A stretch of 64,000 bases of DNA from Legionella tucsonensis (GCF_001468035.1 NZ_LNZA01000001.1:2712986-2776985), one strand, 5' to 3'. Shown: positions 36,811 through 46,410, numbered from the stretch's first letter. Notes: generated from the letters alone by a model not told the origin. Made by a program: numbers and translations.

Positions 36811-39099
36811 ATGACAGGAAGCAAAATACAAAGTTTTGATTTATTCAAGGCGGCTATGGGAAACTCAGAGTATTTAACGGAAATCAATAAGGATAGAGGA
36901 AGCCAATCCCAATTTTTAAAAACTCTTGAAGAAGGAAATTTGACACTCCCCAATATTCTTGAATCCATTCAAATAGTCAAAAATCCGCAGGTAAAATCGC
37001 TCTTGATCATTTACTTATTAAGTCAAAAAGAATTCTTATCTTCTTTAAAAGGTGATTCAATATTAAACAGATTAACCCTTCCAGATCTCCATATTCCTTC
37101 GCGTCTTAATTTCCTGATTCATCAATTAGATTTTAAAACGCTCTCAACTCAATTGATTAGTAAATTGGAACCTGAAGCAGCAGTCAGTGTTCTTTGCTCA
37201 ATTCCTCATTTTCATCAATTAACCAAGACACAAATAGAAGCTTTAATCGAACGATATCCCCTCTATGAAAGACACAAGATTCTAACTTATTGGCTCACTC
37301 ATTTTGTCTCCATGCCTAATGCACATTACATCTTAGCTCATTTAATGAACATTGCCGGACATAATATCATTGATGAATTGAGTAAAATGGAATCTAATCA
37401 GAAAGAAATAGTCATTCTCAATATTATTGAACATCTAGGATTATTTAATAGCATACCTGTTAAATTCCTAGATCATGCAAACAAAGAATCTCATTTGATT
37501 TTGGCGATACGCTTTTATCTTAATGGACATTATAATAAAGCCTATGCGAACTATATTAATCAATTATCTAAAAGATTATTAGATAAAAACCATTCTTTTT
37601 CACTCGAAGCAATTGAGTTACTTTTTTTCCTGAACGATAAACTTGCATTTAAAGAGTTAGCAAAAAAAACAGCTCATTTAACGAATCGCTATTTAAGAAA
37701 TAATGCACTAAAAGGAAATGTTGCATTATTTTATCAAAATAATCGAATTAACATCGAAAGAATGCTGCAACATGTTCATTTAAATCCACTTTTTCCTAGG
37801 GGAGGAGCAAAAGAACAAAAACCCTCAGCAGATCCCGATGAAAACCCCTTTATAGAAGGGTTAATTAAGCATGACAAGTTGATTAATTGTTTTGAGTATT
37901 TTTTAATACACTATAAAGGTAATGCTGAGTCAATTGAGAAACTGCTTAATGATTACATGGAATTTTATGAGCAATCTGAAAATCTCACAATTCGAGCCAA
38001 TGCAATACACCATATTGGTTTCATGCTAGGACGTTCTGAATTAGATGGAACGGTAAAAGAAGCTATATTTACTACTTTTTTAAACCATCCTGATTTTTTT
38101 GATGAGCAAGTCAGCTATCAATTATTTTTATTTGATGCAAAGAGAATCATTCGTTATTTTGGTCTCCGTGGGGGAGCGGAAAATTATCAAAGAGTTATTG
38201 ATTTGTGTACTTTGGCACTAAAAAATATGAACTCTGAAAAAAATCAAGAAATTATTCTCTTTGCTCAAAAAGCACTTTCGGAAGCACAACATGAGTTACA
38301 TTTTACTAAAGAACAAGGATTCTTTTCTGGATTGATTAAATGGCTCAAACGATGTTGGACTTACGGATGGACTGGCCTTTTTAAACCTAACTCACCCGAA
38401 TACGTCGTTCCAGAATCATTGAACCTTAGAGAAAAAAATAAAAAACCATCCAATAATTGGATAAAAAAATCTGTATCAACTCAGGAGTCAGAAAAAAATC
38501 TTCCGGATTTATTAAACGAAATCCGTCTGCCATTAACACAAGAAAAATTTAAAGATATTATTAGGGCTCTAGATAGTTACTCGTTACAAACAACGCCTAA
38601 AGAGGAACTGAACACAAGACAAAAACTTCACCGCTTATATCATTATGTAATGAATCGTAAAGAAGAATATGAAGGACTTTATCAATGGTTAAAAGACAAT
38701 CAAAATCCATTCATTATAAATCAATTTCGTCTATTGGAGTTGATGTTAAAGGAAAGACCCCGCTGTGAGGTGGATTCATTACTTGCACAAGTCAATGAAG
38801 ATTCAGACCATCTACACTATGTTTCCAACGAATTAGATTGTCTGCTGCCTGAACTGGTAATCAAACCCAGTACTAAGCCTTTAAAAAGCTCAGAAAGCTC
38901 TGACTTTGTAGCAAACGCAACTAAAGTGATTTCCGAATATACATGCGAGGCTGCTGTATATGCACAAAGTGCATTGCATTGGGCTGAAGGTTTTTTTGCG
39001 AAAATGAAGAGTCCAGAAAAAGAGGAAGAGACCTTTGAAGTAGAGCATATTGATTCTTTTAAAAAAACAATCAGTAGCAAAGGAATTACTACAACTTAA
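36811..39099 (+). CDS. Uncharacterised 762-residue helical protein, effector candidate
   Basis: Unrecognised. The ATG at 36811 has a strong AAGGAG eight bases upstream; a GTG eight codons earlier is less likely. The product lacks signal peptide and clear membrane segments, and is built of many short amphipathic helices reminiscent of alpha-solenoid repeats (for example residues 130-300). A Trp-rich patch (WLKRCWTYGWTGLF) lies near residue 520. The last 40 residues include EKEEETFEVEHID then a short Lys/Thr tail, an E-block-like end common in Dot/Icm substrates. Its stop overlaps by 11 bp the stop of the convergent acyltransferase gene. Confidence 0.5.
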   Translation: MTGSKIQSFDLFKAAMGNSEYLTEINKDRGSQSQFLKTLEEGNLTLPNILESIQIVKNPQVKSLLIIYLLSQKEFLSSLKGDSILNRLTLPDLHIPSRLNFLIHQLDFKTLSTQLISKLEPEAAVSVLCSIPHFHQLTKTQIEALIERYPLYERHKILTYWLTHFVSMPNAHYILAHLMNIAGHNIIDELSKMESNQKEIVILNIIEHLGLFNSIPVKFLDHANKESHLILAIRFYLNGHYNKAYANYINQLSKRLLDKNHSFSLEAIELLFFLNDKLAFKELAKKTAHLTNRYLRNNALKGNVALFYQNNRINIERMLQHVHLNPLFPRGGAKEQKPSADPDENPFIEGLIKHDKLINCFEYFLIHYKGNAESIEKLLNDYMEFYEQSENLTIRANAIHHIGFMLGRSELDGTVKEAIFTTFLNHPDFFDEQVSYQLFLFDAKRIIRYFGLRGGAENYQRVIDLCTLALKNMNSEKNQEIILFAQKALSEAQHELHFTKEQGFFSGLIKWLKRCWTYGWTGLFKPNSPEYVVPESLNLREKNKKPSNNWIKKSVSTQESEKNLPDLLNEIRLPLTQEKFKDIIRALDSYSLQTTPKEELNTRQKLHRLYHYVMNRKEEYEGLYQWLKDNQNPFIINQFRLLELMLKERPRCEVDSLLAQVNEDSDHLHYVSNELDCLLPELVIKPSTKPLKSSESSDFVANATKVISEYTCEAAVYAQSALHWAEGFFAKMKSPEKEEETFEVEHIDSFKKTISSKGITTT

Positions 39100-39937
39100 G
39101 TTTCCAACGTTTATGCATCCAGTTCCATTGCTCGGGATGAGCTAAAATAATACGTTCTAAAGCTTGATTATAAGCTAATGTATTATAGTATAGCGATTCT
39201 TGAGCACTTCCATAATCTTTCCAAGGGATTGGATCATAAAACTCTAAGACATGTTTTCCATTGGGCAATCTATAGCCCGCTGCCGGAATTACTGGGACTC
39301 CAGTATAACGAGATAAAGTCGCTAAGCTACGATAAGTTCCTGCCTTTACTCCAAAAAACTCTACAGCAATACCGTCTCGATTAACCAAAGAAGCATGTTG
39401 ATCAAGAACGAAAATGACCGCATGATTTTGTTCTAACGCAGCACAAACCTTATCTAGAGAATTCTTTTTAGGAATAACGTTTAAACCTACTTGGTAGTAT
39501 TGCTTAAATAAACTTCGCTCAATAAATTTGATTGACAAAGTACGGCGTATAAAATGAAACTGCCCTTGAAATTCTTTAAAATTTAAAACGCCACCTATTG
39601 GCGCAACTTCCCAATTGCCAAAATGTCCAGTAAGAACCAAAACCCCTTTTTGTTGTGCTACAACTGCCAACATGTTTTCATGGCCACGAACCTCGACTTG
39701 ATTACGTAACTTATCTTCAGACATAAAGCGCAAGTAAATTGCTTCTTTAAAGGATTTAAGTAAATGCGAGTAATAGGATACAGCAAGTCGCTTTTTTTGT
39801 GCGTCATTTAATTGATCGCCATAAACGCGATCAATATTTGCCATAATGACTTGCCGCTTATAGGGTAAAAATTTATATACGAATCGACCCAACAAGCTTA
39901 CAGATAATTCATTAATTTTTCGTTCTAATTCAGTCAC
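39089..39937 (-). CDS. LpxL/HtrB-like lipid A acyltransferase
   Basis: Inner-membrane-associated acyltransferase of 282 residues. The His-x4-Glu active site is in LTGHFGNWEVAP, followed by FHFIRRTLS and FVLDQHAS segments typical of the LpxL/LpxM family. No strong N-terminal membrane helix is seen, although the N-terminus is hydrophobic in part. It is the last gene of the fatty-acid cluster and overlaps the preceding KS gene by 8 bp, which fits transfer of the cluster's acyl chain from ACP to lipid A, like rhizobial LpxXL. Confidence 0.88.
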   Translation of the reverse strand: MTELERKINELSVSLLGRFVYKFLPYKRQVIMANIDRVYGDQLNDAQKKRLAVSYYSHLLKSFKEAIYLRFMSEDKLRNQVEVRGHENMLAVVAQQKGVLVLTGHFGNWEVAPIGGVLNFKEFQGQFHFIRRTLSIKFIERSLFKQYYQVGLNVIPKKNSLDKVCAALEQNHAVIFVLDQHASLVNRDGIAVEFFGVKAGTYRSLATLSRYTGVPVIPAAGYRLPNGKHVLEFYDPIPWKDYGSAQESLYYNTLAYNQALERIILAHPEQWNWMHKRWKLKL

Positions 39938-41204
39938 AAGCTTTGATCACCAAACAGGCATTCATACTGGCAAAGCCGCGATTAATCGTCAATGCATAAG
40001 GGCCTCCTTTTAAAGGCTGATGCTCTGCACTTACAGATAAACCTTTACAACTGGATGCGATATTTTGCAAATTAGCAATACCGGGCACACATTTAGATGA
40101 AAGCACATAGGTTGTCATTACCGCGTCAATCAGGCCGGAAGCACATATGGTATGTCCCATAGACCATTTGAATGCGGTTACTGGAATTTCCTGCTGGGCA
40201 AAAACATTTTGTATTGCCTGAGATTCACTATAATCCGATTTACTATTACCATTACCGTGGGCAACAATAAAACCTAAATCATCAGCATTTAGTTTAACAA
40301 GGTCCAAAGTACGCTGCATCAACTCCGCCAGTTGCTGTCCGCTTGCATCCAGAGAAAATAACCCTTCCGCTTCAGTGGTAGATAATCCACCAATAATCTC
40401 TCCATAACATGTTGCAGAGCGTGCTCGCATGCTTGCTTCACTTTCCAATATCAAAGCAGCAGCACCTTCAGCTAAAATTGTGCCATCATGCGCTGCATCA
40501 AAAGGTTTTAAATGTTGATTACTTAATACACCTAATTGCTCATAGTAAAACAAGGCTTGGGGTTCAGCTATATCATAGGCAACAACCACGGCCCGCTCTG
40601 CCAGCCCACTGCTAATCGCATGATATGCCTCCAATAAAGCTTGCGTTCCACCCACTGCATGATTCGTTACATTATGATTAGGACCTTTAAATTCATAGGT
40701 GATCCCCGTGTATGCTAGAACATTATTAGGTAATATTCGCAATAACCACATCGGATGAACTGTTTCGAACAGGTGCTCTGCAAATTGCTGCATATTTCCT
40801 TGAGTTTTTGCCAGTAAAGGTAAAAAGTCATACTGTTGAAAATATTTATTTCCCGGGGAGCCCACAAAAACAGCAGTTTGCTCATTAAACGAGCCAGGAT
40901 CATCAAGGGTATCGCGATAAGCAATCATTTGACTGTGCTCGATTGCTTGTACCGCAGCATTAATTCCCATCACGTCCTGACGTGAAATAACTTTCAGTAA
41001 CTTACGATCCGGTAACATTTTCGCAGGATTAAAATCTTTTAACTCTCCACACAGTCCATGAGGCCAACTTGATAAATCCCAGTGGCTCATTTTAGCAATT
41101 CCGTTTTTACCAGAAAGAATCGCATCCCAAGTAGCATCAGCGGTAGCACCTGATGCAGTTAGGGCGCTTCGCCCAGTAATAAATACTCTATTGCTCTGAC
41201 TCAT
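39930..41204 (-). CDS. FabF-like ketosynthase lacking the active-site cysteine (KS-beta/CLF-like)
   Basis: Thiolase-fold protein of 424 residues, full length for FabF. Where active KS enzymes have Thr-Ala-Cys-Ala, this has Thr-Asn-His-Ala (H182 in NVTNHAVGG). The two histidine positions remain, in VAHGNGNSKSD and KWSMGHTICASG, although HGNGN replaces the usual HGTGT. It overlaps the intact KS gene by 4 bp, so a heterodimer like the KS-alpha/chain-length-factor pair of type II polyketide systems is suggested. By that analogy it would set chain length rather than condense. The alignment was made by eye. Confidence 0.8.
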   Translation of the reverse strand: MSQSNRVFITGRSALTASGATADATWDAILSGKNGIAKMSHWDLSSWPHGLCGELKDFNPAKMLPDRKLLKVISRQDVMGINAAVQAIEHSQMIAYRDTLDDPGSFNEQTAVFVGSPGNKYFQQYDFLPLLAKTQGNMQQFAEHLFETVHPMWLLRILPNNVLAYTGITYEFKGPNHNVTNHAVGGTQALLEAYHAISSGLAERAVVVAYDIAEPQALFYYEQLGVLSNQHLKPFDAAHDGTILAEGAAALILESEASMRARSATCYGEIIGGLSTTEAEGLFSLDASGQQLAELMQRTLDLVKLNADDLGFIVAHGNGNSKSDYSESQAIQNVFAQQEIPVTAFKWSMGHTICASGLIDAVMTTYVLSSKCVPGIANLQNIASSCKGLSVSAEHQPLKGGPYALTINRGFASMNACLVIKACD

Positions 41205-42499
41205 CGATCTGCTCCTTCAAACTCAGGATGCTTAAATAACAAACAGCTATTTGAGCCACCAAATCCAAAAGAATTGGATAAAACCACGCCTAAAGAGCGT
41301 TCACGTGGCCCATCAACTACATAATCTAAATCACACTCTGGATCTGGAGTCGTTAAATTAGCAGTTCTTGGTATCTGTGCCTGCTCTATGGATTTAACTG
41401 ATAATACAGCTTCAAGCGCTCCTGCCGCAGCAATCAAATGTCCGGTCTGACTTTTAGTCGAACTTACAGGCAAGTTTGCGATATATTCCCCAAAAACTGC
41501 TTTAATTGCATTCGTTTCACTTAAGTCATTCATCTTGGTCGAGGTACCATGTGCATTAACATAATCCACATCAGAAGCCTGAACTCCCGCATCCTGGAGA
41601 GCACGTTCGATTGCCTGAATGGCTCCATCACCATTTGGATGTGAGTCAGTAATTCGATAAGAACTTAAGGTATTCCCTTCACCGGCTAACTCGGCATAAA
41701 TACGAGCACCGCGAGCTTTTGCTTTACTCCATTCTTCCAAAATTAAAAAAGCAGCACCCTCTCCCAAGACAAAGCCATTGCGCGTTGCATCAAAAGGTCG
41801 GCTCGCTGTTTCAGGTGTACTATTATAAGAAGATAAAGCACCCAATAAGCAAAAACTGGATAATCCCAAAGGATTAATCATTGAATCAAATCCACCAGCC
41901 AACATAAAATCAGCTTCTCCCCTGCGAATGACTTGCATCGCCAACCCTAAAGCTTGCCCTCCTGAAGCACACGCTGTATGCACTGAGGAAGCATAACCTC
42001 TGATTCCGAATTGTTGAATCAATAAAGACAGCCCCGAGTTTGGAGTTGTTTTACCAAAATCAGATAATTTGTAAAATTCTCGTGTATTAGCAAGTAATCG
42101 CTCCCAATCCGCTTCACCATCTTGAGCACAAATTTGTTGAAATCGAGACAGAAAATCAAATTCAGCAGTCATCATACCGCTACCCGTAACTACGCCCCAC
42201 TGTGCTGCCGTTTGTTTTGTAGGCAAGATACCTGCATCATCAAACGCTTGTTGTGCTGCCTCAAGAGCATATCGTGTAAAAGGTACAGAAAAGCGACTAC
42301 GTTTTGTAGTTAATTTGGGAGCGAGTGTAAAATTTTTCACCTCAGCCGCAATATAAGCTGGGAAAGCACTGGCATCAAATTGTTTGATTTCAGCAATTCC
42401 TGAACGCCCCTCCAATAAATTGGACCATGTGGACTGCACATCAAGTCCTAGAGGAGAAACTGCTCCCAAACCTGTAATAGCCACTCGTCTTTTTTTCAC
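41201..42499 (-). CDS. Beta-ketoacyl-ACP synthase II (FabF-like, catalytic)
   Basis: Condensing enzyme of 432 residues. Start KKRRVAITGLGAVSPLGLDV; active-site Cys C177 in VHTACASGG; His residues in NAHGTSTKMND and SSTKSQTGHLIAAAG; and the C-terminal SNSFGFGGSN loop. All catalytic residues are present. It overlaps the cysteine-less KS downstream by 4 bp and starts 5 bp after the dehydratase gene. Position and partners suggest elongation of a very-long-chain acyl-ACP rather than general fatty acid synthesis. Confidence 0.93.
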   Translation of the reverse strand: MKKRRVAITGLGAVSPLGLDVQSTWSNLLEGRSGIAEIKQFDASAFPAYIAAEVKNFTLAPKLTTKRSRFSVPFTRYALEAAQQAFDDAGILPTKQTAAQWGVVTGSGMMTAEFDFLSRFQQICAQDGEADWERLLANTREFYKLSDFGKTTPNSGLSLLIQQFGIRGYASSVHTACASGGQALGLAMQVIRRGEADFMLAGGFDSMINPLGLSSFCLLGALSSYNSTPETASRPFDATRNGFVLGEGAAFLILEEWSKAKARGARIYAELAGEGNTLSSYRITDSHPNGDGAIQAIERALQDAGVQASDVDYVNAHGTSTKMNDLSETNAIKAVFGEYIANLPVSSTKSQTGHLIAAAGALEAVLSVKSIEQAQIPRTANLTTPDPECDLDYVVDGPRERSLGVVLSNSFGFGGSNSCLLFKHPEFEGADR

Positions 42500-42504
42500 T
42501 TTAT

Positions 42505-43398
42505 TTACCTCTGGGAATCAAGTACTATATCCACGACACAAACACGTTTTCCTGCAACCTCAGTGCGATAAGCCAAGATCAACCCATCATCTGTTTGTTT
42601 TTTGACTGTTACAAAGCACTCAAGAATATCACCCGGATAAACGAATTCACTCATTTTTATTTTGCGCAATTCACTCACTTTATAGTGTCCTAAATATCCT
42701 GACCGTCGAATAAATTCATATGCCAAATTTAACTTGCATTCCAATAATACTGTCAGGGGTAATACGGGTTTCTTAGGGAAATGATCCGCAAAATAAGGAG
42801 CCGCTCGTGATATTCTTTTTTCAGCGACTAAGCTGACTCCTGGCTGACTGGAGCGAACTCTATCAAAAGTCATGGGCACTATGGGCAATTCCAAACTCAT
42901 AATCAGATCGTCGTTCAATCCTGGTGCACTTTCCTTGCTAATAACTGACCAATCCCCAGGACGATTAATTTCAGAAAATTGCTGCCTTACTTCATCCAAA
43001 TCAATAAAATCAGCCATAGGTAATAAAGGCCCCAAAGCACCTTCAATACGAAAAACAAGCTCATTACCCACCTTTGCTTCGCTATGGTATTGCATTACTG
43101 AATCATCTAAACGATCAATAAATGACTCAAGCAATAAAGTCTCCCCTACATAAGCCGGTCGATGCATGGAAGCACTGGCGACGATACCTGCAACAGGTCT
43201 GCGGGTAAACCCCTGAAGCTCCATCACATTCCATGCGGTCAATTGTCCTAATGTTTCACCGATTAAAGAAGGGATAAAGCAGGGGCGTCCCTGTTCATCA
43301 ACTGTGAGGAATGTATCATTTGAGGTAACATGTTTGACTCCCCGGATCAACCGCCCAGGAGATGACTCTACTATACGATCAACAAATAAGAATCTCAT
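42505..43398 (-). CDS. Double-hotdog FabZ/FabA-like 3-hydroxyacyl-ACP dehydratase
   Basis: Protein of 297 residues, twice the size of FabZ, and apparently two fused hotdog domains. The C-terminal half carries HFPKKPVLPLTVLLECK (catalytic His and the Glu region) and the N-terminal half FIPSLIGETLGQLTAWNV. MRFLFVDRIVESSPG opens the protein in FabZ fashion. It lies between the ACP and KS genes. Such arrangements occur in AcpXL-type clusters. Chain specificity is unknown. Confidence 0.82.
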   Translation of the reverse strand: MRFLFVDRIVESSPGRLIRGVKHVTSNDTFLTVDEQGRPCFIPSLIGETLGQLTAWNVMELQGFTRRPVAGIVASASMHRPAYVGETLLLESFIDRLDDSVMQYHSEAKVGNELVFRIEGALGPLLPMADFIDLDEVRQQFSEINRPGDWSVISKESAPGLNDDLIMSLELPIVPMTFDRVRSSQPGVSLVAEKRISRAAPYFADHFPKKPVLPLTVLLECKLNLAYEFIRRSGYLGHYKVSELRKIKMSEFVYPGDILECFVTVKKQTDDGLILAYRTEVAGKRVCVVDIVLDSQR

Positions 43399-43444
43399 CA
43401 GTATTTATTATGTCCTTTTAACTTGATTTTAAAGTAACACCCAA

Positions 43445-43858
43445 TTAAGCCTCAGCTCCAGCGGTTTGTTGCTCCTTGGTCGCAGCAACAACTAATTTAC
43501 AAAACGTTTCAATGGTAAATAACATGGGTATTTCATTTACTTTCATATTTGGCTTGAATTGCTCTGCAGGAACTTCACATAAATAATTTTGCAAGGCAAT
43601 CAAACCTTGTTCGGTGATAATACCCCCTTTCTCGAATTCATCTTCTGCCAAATCACCACGTGCATTTTTTTCCAATTGACCACGAGGAATTTTAATTTTG
43701 AACTCTTTTTCTAATTGGAAAACCAAATCAAGAAAATCAATAGATTCAGCGCCTAGATCTGCTATCAACCGACTGTTAAGAGATATTTCTTCTACATCAA
43801 TTACTAACACATCAGCAACAATTTCCCTAACTTTAGGATAAACGTCTGCTACATTCAT
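43445..43858 (-). CDS. Specialised acyl carrier protein (AcpXL-like)
   Basis: Acyl carrier protein of 137 residues, longer than the usual 75-80. The phosphopantetheine serine is S39 in LGAESIDFLDLV, with a typical helix after it. Insertions follow residue 60 (NARGDLAEDEFEKGGI). It lies between the enoyl reductase and dehydratase genes in a single minus-strand cluster. The extended length and neighbours recall AcpXL, which carries the 27-hydroxyoctacosanoyl chain for rhizobial lipid A. Confidence 0.88.
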   Translation of the reverse strand: MNVADVYPKVREIVADVLVIDVEEISLNSRLIADLGAESIDFLDLVFQLEKEFKIKIPRGQLEKNARGDLAEDEFEKGGIITEQGLIALQNYLCEVPAEQFKPNMKVNEIPMLFTIETFCKLVVAATKEQQTAGAEA

Positions 43859-43947
43859 ATTTTGTTCCTCAGAGATCAGCTAATTTAAAAAGCCTGGAAT
43901 TATACCATAGATTTTTTTAAAGACACAAAATTAACCGTGATTAGATA

Positions 43948-44703
43948 TTAACCGACCTGACTATACCCTGCATCAACAAATAAAGTATGCCCATTAATCA
44001 TAGATGCCTCTGGCAAGCACAAGAGATAAACAGCATTGGCTACATCTTGTGTTGTCAAGGGTCTGTCAGCCAAAGAGTGGGCTTGATATTCATCAAGTAA
44101 CTGCTCTCTATTAGGGAAATGCTTTAATGCATCAGTATCAACCACTCCAGCAGAAACTGTATTTACTGTAATCCCATCAACAGCCAACTCCAGACTCAAC
44201 GAACGAACTAAAGCCTCAAGAGCGGCTTTAGATGCACCAATAAATGCGTAATTGGGAATCGCCCGAGATGCACCAAGGCTAGATAAGGCAATAATTCGAC
44301 CACCCTTCGGCATTAATAAACGGGCTTCTGTAGCCAAATGATTTAATGCTAAAGCATTGGTTTCCAGACACCAACGCCAATGCTTGGTTGACATCTTAAG
44401 TGCCGGTTTTAAAACACCACTCGCAGCATTACTAATTAAAAAATCAAGGTGATTAAAATGTTCACGAAACTGAATTAACATTTCTTTTACAGACTGATGA
44501 TCTGCTACATTAGCTTGTAAAGCAATTGCTTTACGGCCCATAGCATGGAGTTCTTCAACCAAAGCTTGGGCTTCATCAGAACTGTTGTAATAAACTATAG
44601 CAATATCACTTCCTGCTTGAGCTAACTTTAATGCAGTCGCCTTACCGATGCCTCGTGCACCGCCAGTAATTAATCCAACTTTACCCGAAAAAACCAAACT
44701 CAT
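43948..44703 (-). CDS. FabL-like enoyl-ACP reductase (SDR family)
   Basis: Classical short-chain dehydrogenase of 251 residues. NAD(P)-binding motif ITGGARGIGKATA (residues 13-25). The catalytic region is LSSLGASRAIPNYAFIGASK, where Tyr and Lys are spaced Tyr-x6-Lys as in enoyl reductases, not Tyr-x3-Lys as in FabG. SNAASGVLKPALKMSTKHW and TDALKHFPNREQLL strongly recall B. subtilis FabL. Likely the first gene of the fatty-acid cluster. Confidence 0.85.
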   Translation of the reverse strand: MSLVFSGKVGLITGGARGIGKATALKLAQAGSDIAIVYYNSSDEAQALVEELHAMGRKAIALQANVADHQSVKEMLIQFREHFNHLDFLISNAASGVLKPALKMSTKHWRWCLETNALALNHLATEARLLMPKGGRIIALSSLGASRAIPNYAFIGASKAALEALVRSLSLELAVDGITVNTVSAGVVDTDALKHFPNREQLLDEYQAHSLADRPLTTQDVANAVYLLCLPEASMINGHTLFVDAGYSQVG

Positions 44704-45051
44704 GGAATATTCCTCATCAACTTCAATTTATCTAAATGAATAAAAAATGCAACTGTTGATAAAACCAACTTAAGAAATCATAGTCCCTATATTGCCTGGA
44801 TGAAAACGAAGCAGAACCCCTGAAATTTATTCCCAATAAAACCCGGGTCCGCCTCATTCCACCCAGGCCATGATTTCAAGATACCAAGTGCTTATACATT
44901 GATACCATTGGATAAGCAGTTACAATAGCTACATTTTCATTTTTATTCATCGATAAAGCAATGATTAGATCATTAAATTATTAAATATCTTGTTTCTAGA
45001 GAGCTAACTTTGTACTATCGGCACACGATTAAGATAAACATATATTAATGA
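44704..45051. other. Intergenic region with a degenerate repeat
   Basis: This divergent region of 348 bases between the fatty-acid cluster and the MFS gene has no supported gene. At 44809-44867 there is a block (GCAGAACCCCTGAAATT, then ATAAAACCCGGGT) that resembles the block at 50357-50414. Promoters for both directions must lie here but none is clear enough to mark. Confidence 0.45.
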
Positions 45052-46410
45052 ATGAAGCATTCTTGGTTTAAAACTGTGTTTCCTATAGCCGCGATTTTTT
45101 CCTTTCGCATGCTCGGTTTGTTTTTACTCATACCTGTATTTAGTATTTATGCAGAAAACTTGCAGAATGCCTCTCCTGCTTTAGTGGGACTTGCTCTAGG
45201 AATTTATGGCCTTGCGCAAGGTCTTCTCCAAATGCCTTTTGGCATGCTTTCCGATAAAATAGGAAGAAAACCCATGATTACTGTGGGCTTGATTCTTTTT
45301 GCTTTTGGCAGCTTGTTGGGCGCCATAACTGATTCTATTTATGGAATGATTCTTGCAAGAACCTTACAAGGCACCGGTGCAATTGGTAGCGTTTTAATCG
45401 CTTTACTTGCTGATTTAACGCCTGACGAACATCGTACCAAAGCAATGGCTGTTATTGGTATGACCATAGGCACAACATTTAGCTTGGCCATGATCATTAG
45501 CCCATCCATTACCCATCATTTTGGTCTATCTGGTATTTTTTACCTTACTACTTTATTAGCGATTATAGGAATAGGATTGCTTCATTTAGTCATTCCTAAA
45601 CCCGTAAATGAACCCTTTCATATTGATAGTGAAACTAATCCCGCTTTATTGAAACAAGTTATCTCTAATCTACAATTACAACGCCTGAATATGGGCATTT
45701 TTTGCCAGCATTTTATTCTCACAGCAACATTTTTTGCCATTCCCTACATTTTAAGAAAACAGGTGGAACAAGGGCATTTATCACAACAATGGCATTTTTA
45801 TCTGCCCCTTATGCTCATTTCATTTATACTCATGATCCCGTTTATTGTGATTGCCGAAAGGAAAAAACACATGAAAAGTGTTTTTATTTTATCTGTATTC
45901 ACTATGGTAATAGCACAATTATTATTAGCTTATAATTTTCAAAATTGGCTGAGTCTGTGCTTCCTTATGTTAATTTATTTTATTGCTTTTAACATTCTCG
46001 AAGCTGCATTACCCTCATTAGTATCCAAACAGGCAAATCCCAACAGTAAAGGAACTGCCATGGGCGTTTACTCAACCAGTCAATTTTTAGGCCTTTTTAT
46101 TGGTGGAGCAATGTCAGGTGTTTTGTATCAATGGAGTGGCAGCAAGGGAATTTTTATTACTAATACTATCTTCAGTGCTTTATGGTTACTTATTTCTTTT
46201 TCAATGAAATCAAACGTTTCTATTGCAACACTTATTTTACCTTGTTCCTGGACTGGAAAAGAAGTAAATATCATCAATGAATTGTTACATGTTAAAGGAG
46301 TAATTGAAGTGGCATTCGCAGAAGATGAACGGGTAATTTATTTACGTGTGAACAGAGATCGCTATCTTGTAGGCAGCGCTGAAAAAATAATTCATAAGGG
46401 AAATCGATAA
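45052..46410 (+). CDS. MFS transporter, YajR-like with C-terminal YAM domain
   Basis: Inner-membrane transporter of 452 residues. Twelve hydrophobic segments fill residues 5-395. The loop motif GMLSDKIGRKP between helices 2 and 3 is the MFS motif A. A soluble C-terminal extension of about 55 residues (VNIINELLHVKGVIEVAFAE...) has the ferredoxin-like YAM domain form found in E. coli YajR. Substrate unknown. Alone and divergent from the fatty-acid cluster. Confidence 0.88.
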   Translation: MKHSWFKTVFPIAAIFSFRMLGLFLLIPVFSIYAENLQNASPALVGLALGIYGLAQGLLQMPFGMLSDKIGRKPMITVGLILFAFGSLLGAITDSIYGMILARTLQGTGAIGSVLIALLADLTPDEHRTKAMAVIGMTIGTTFSLAMIISPSITHHFGLSGIFYLTTLLAIIGIGLLHLVIPKPVNEPFHIDSETNPALLKQVISNLQLQRLNMGIFCQHFILTATFFAIPYILRKQVEQGHLSQQWHFYLPLMLISFILMIPFIVIAERKKHMKSVFILSVFTMVIAQLLLAYNFQNWLSLCFLMLIYFIAFNILEAALPSLVSKQANPNSKGTAMGVYSTSQFLGLFIGGAMSGVLYQWSGSKGIFITNTIFSALWLLISFSMKSNVSIATLILPCSWTGKEVNIINELLHVKGVIEVAFAEDERVIYLRVNRDRYLVGSAEKIIHKGNR

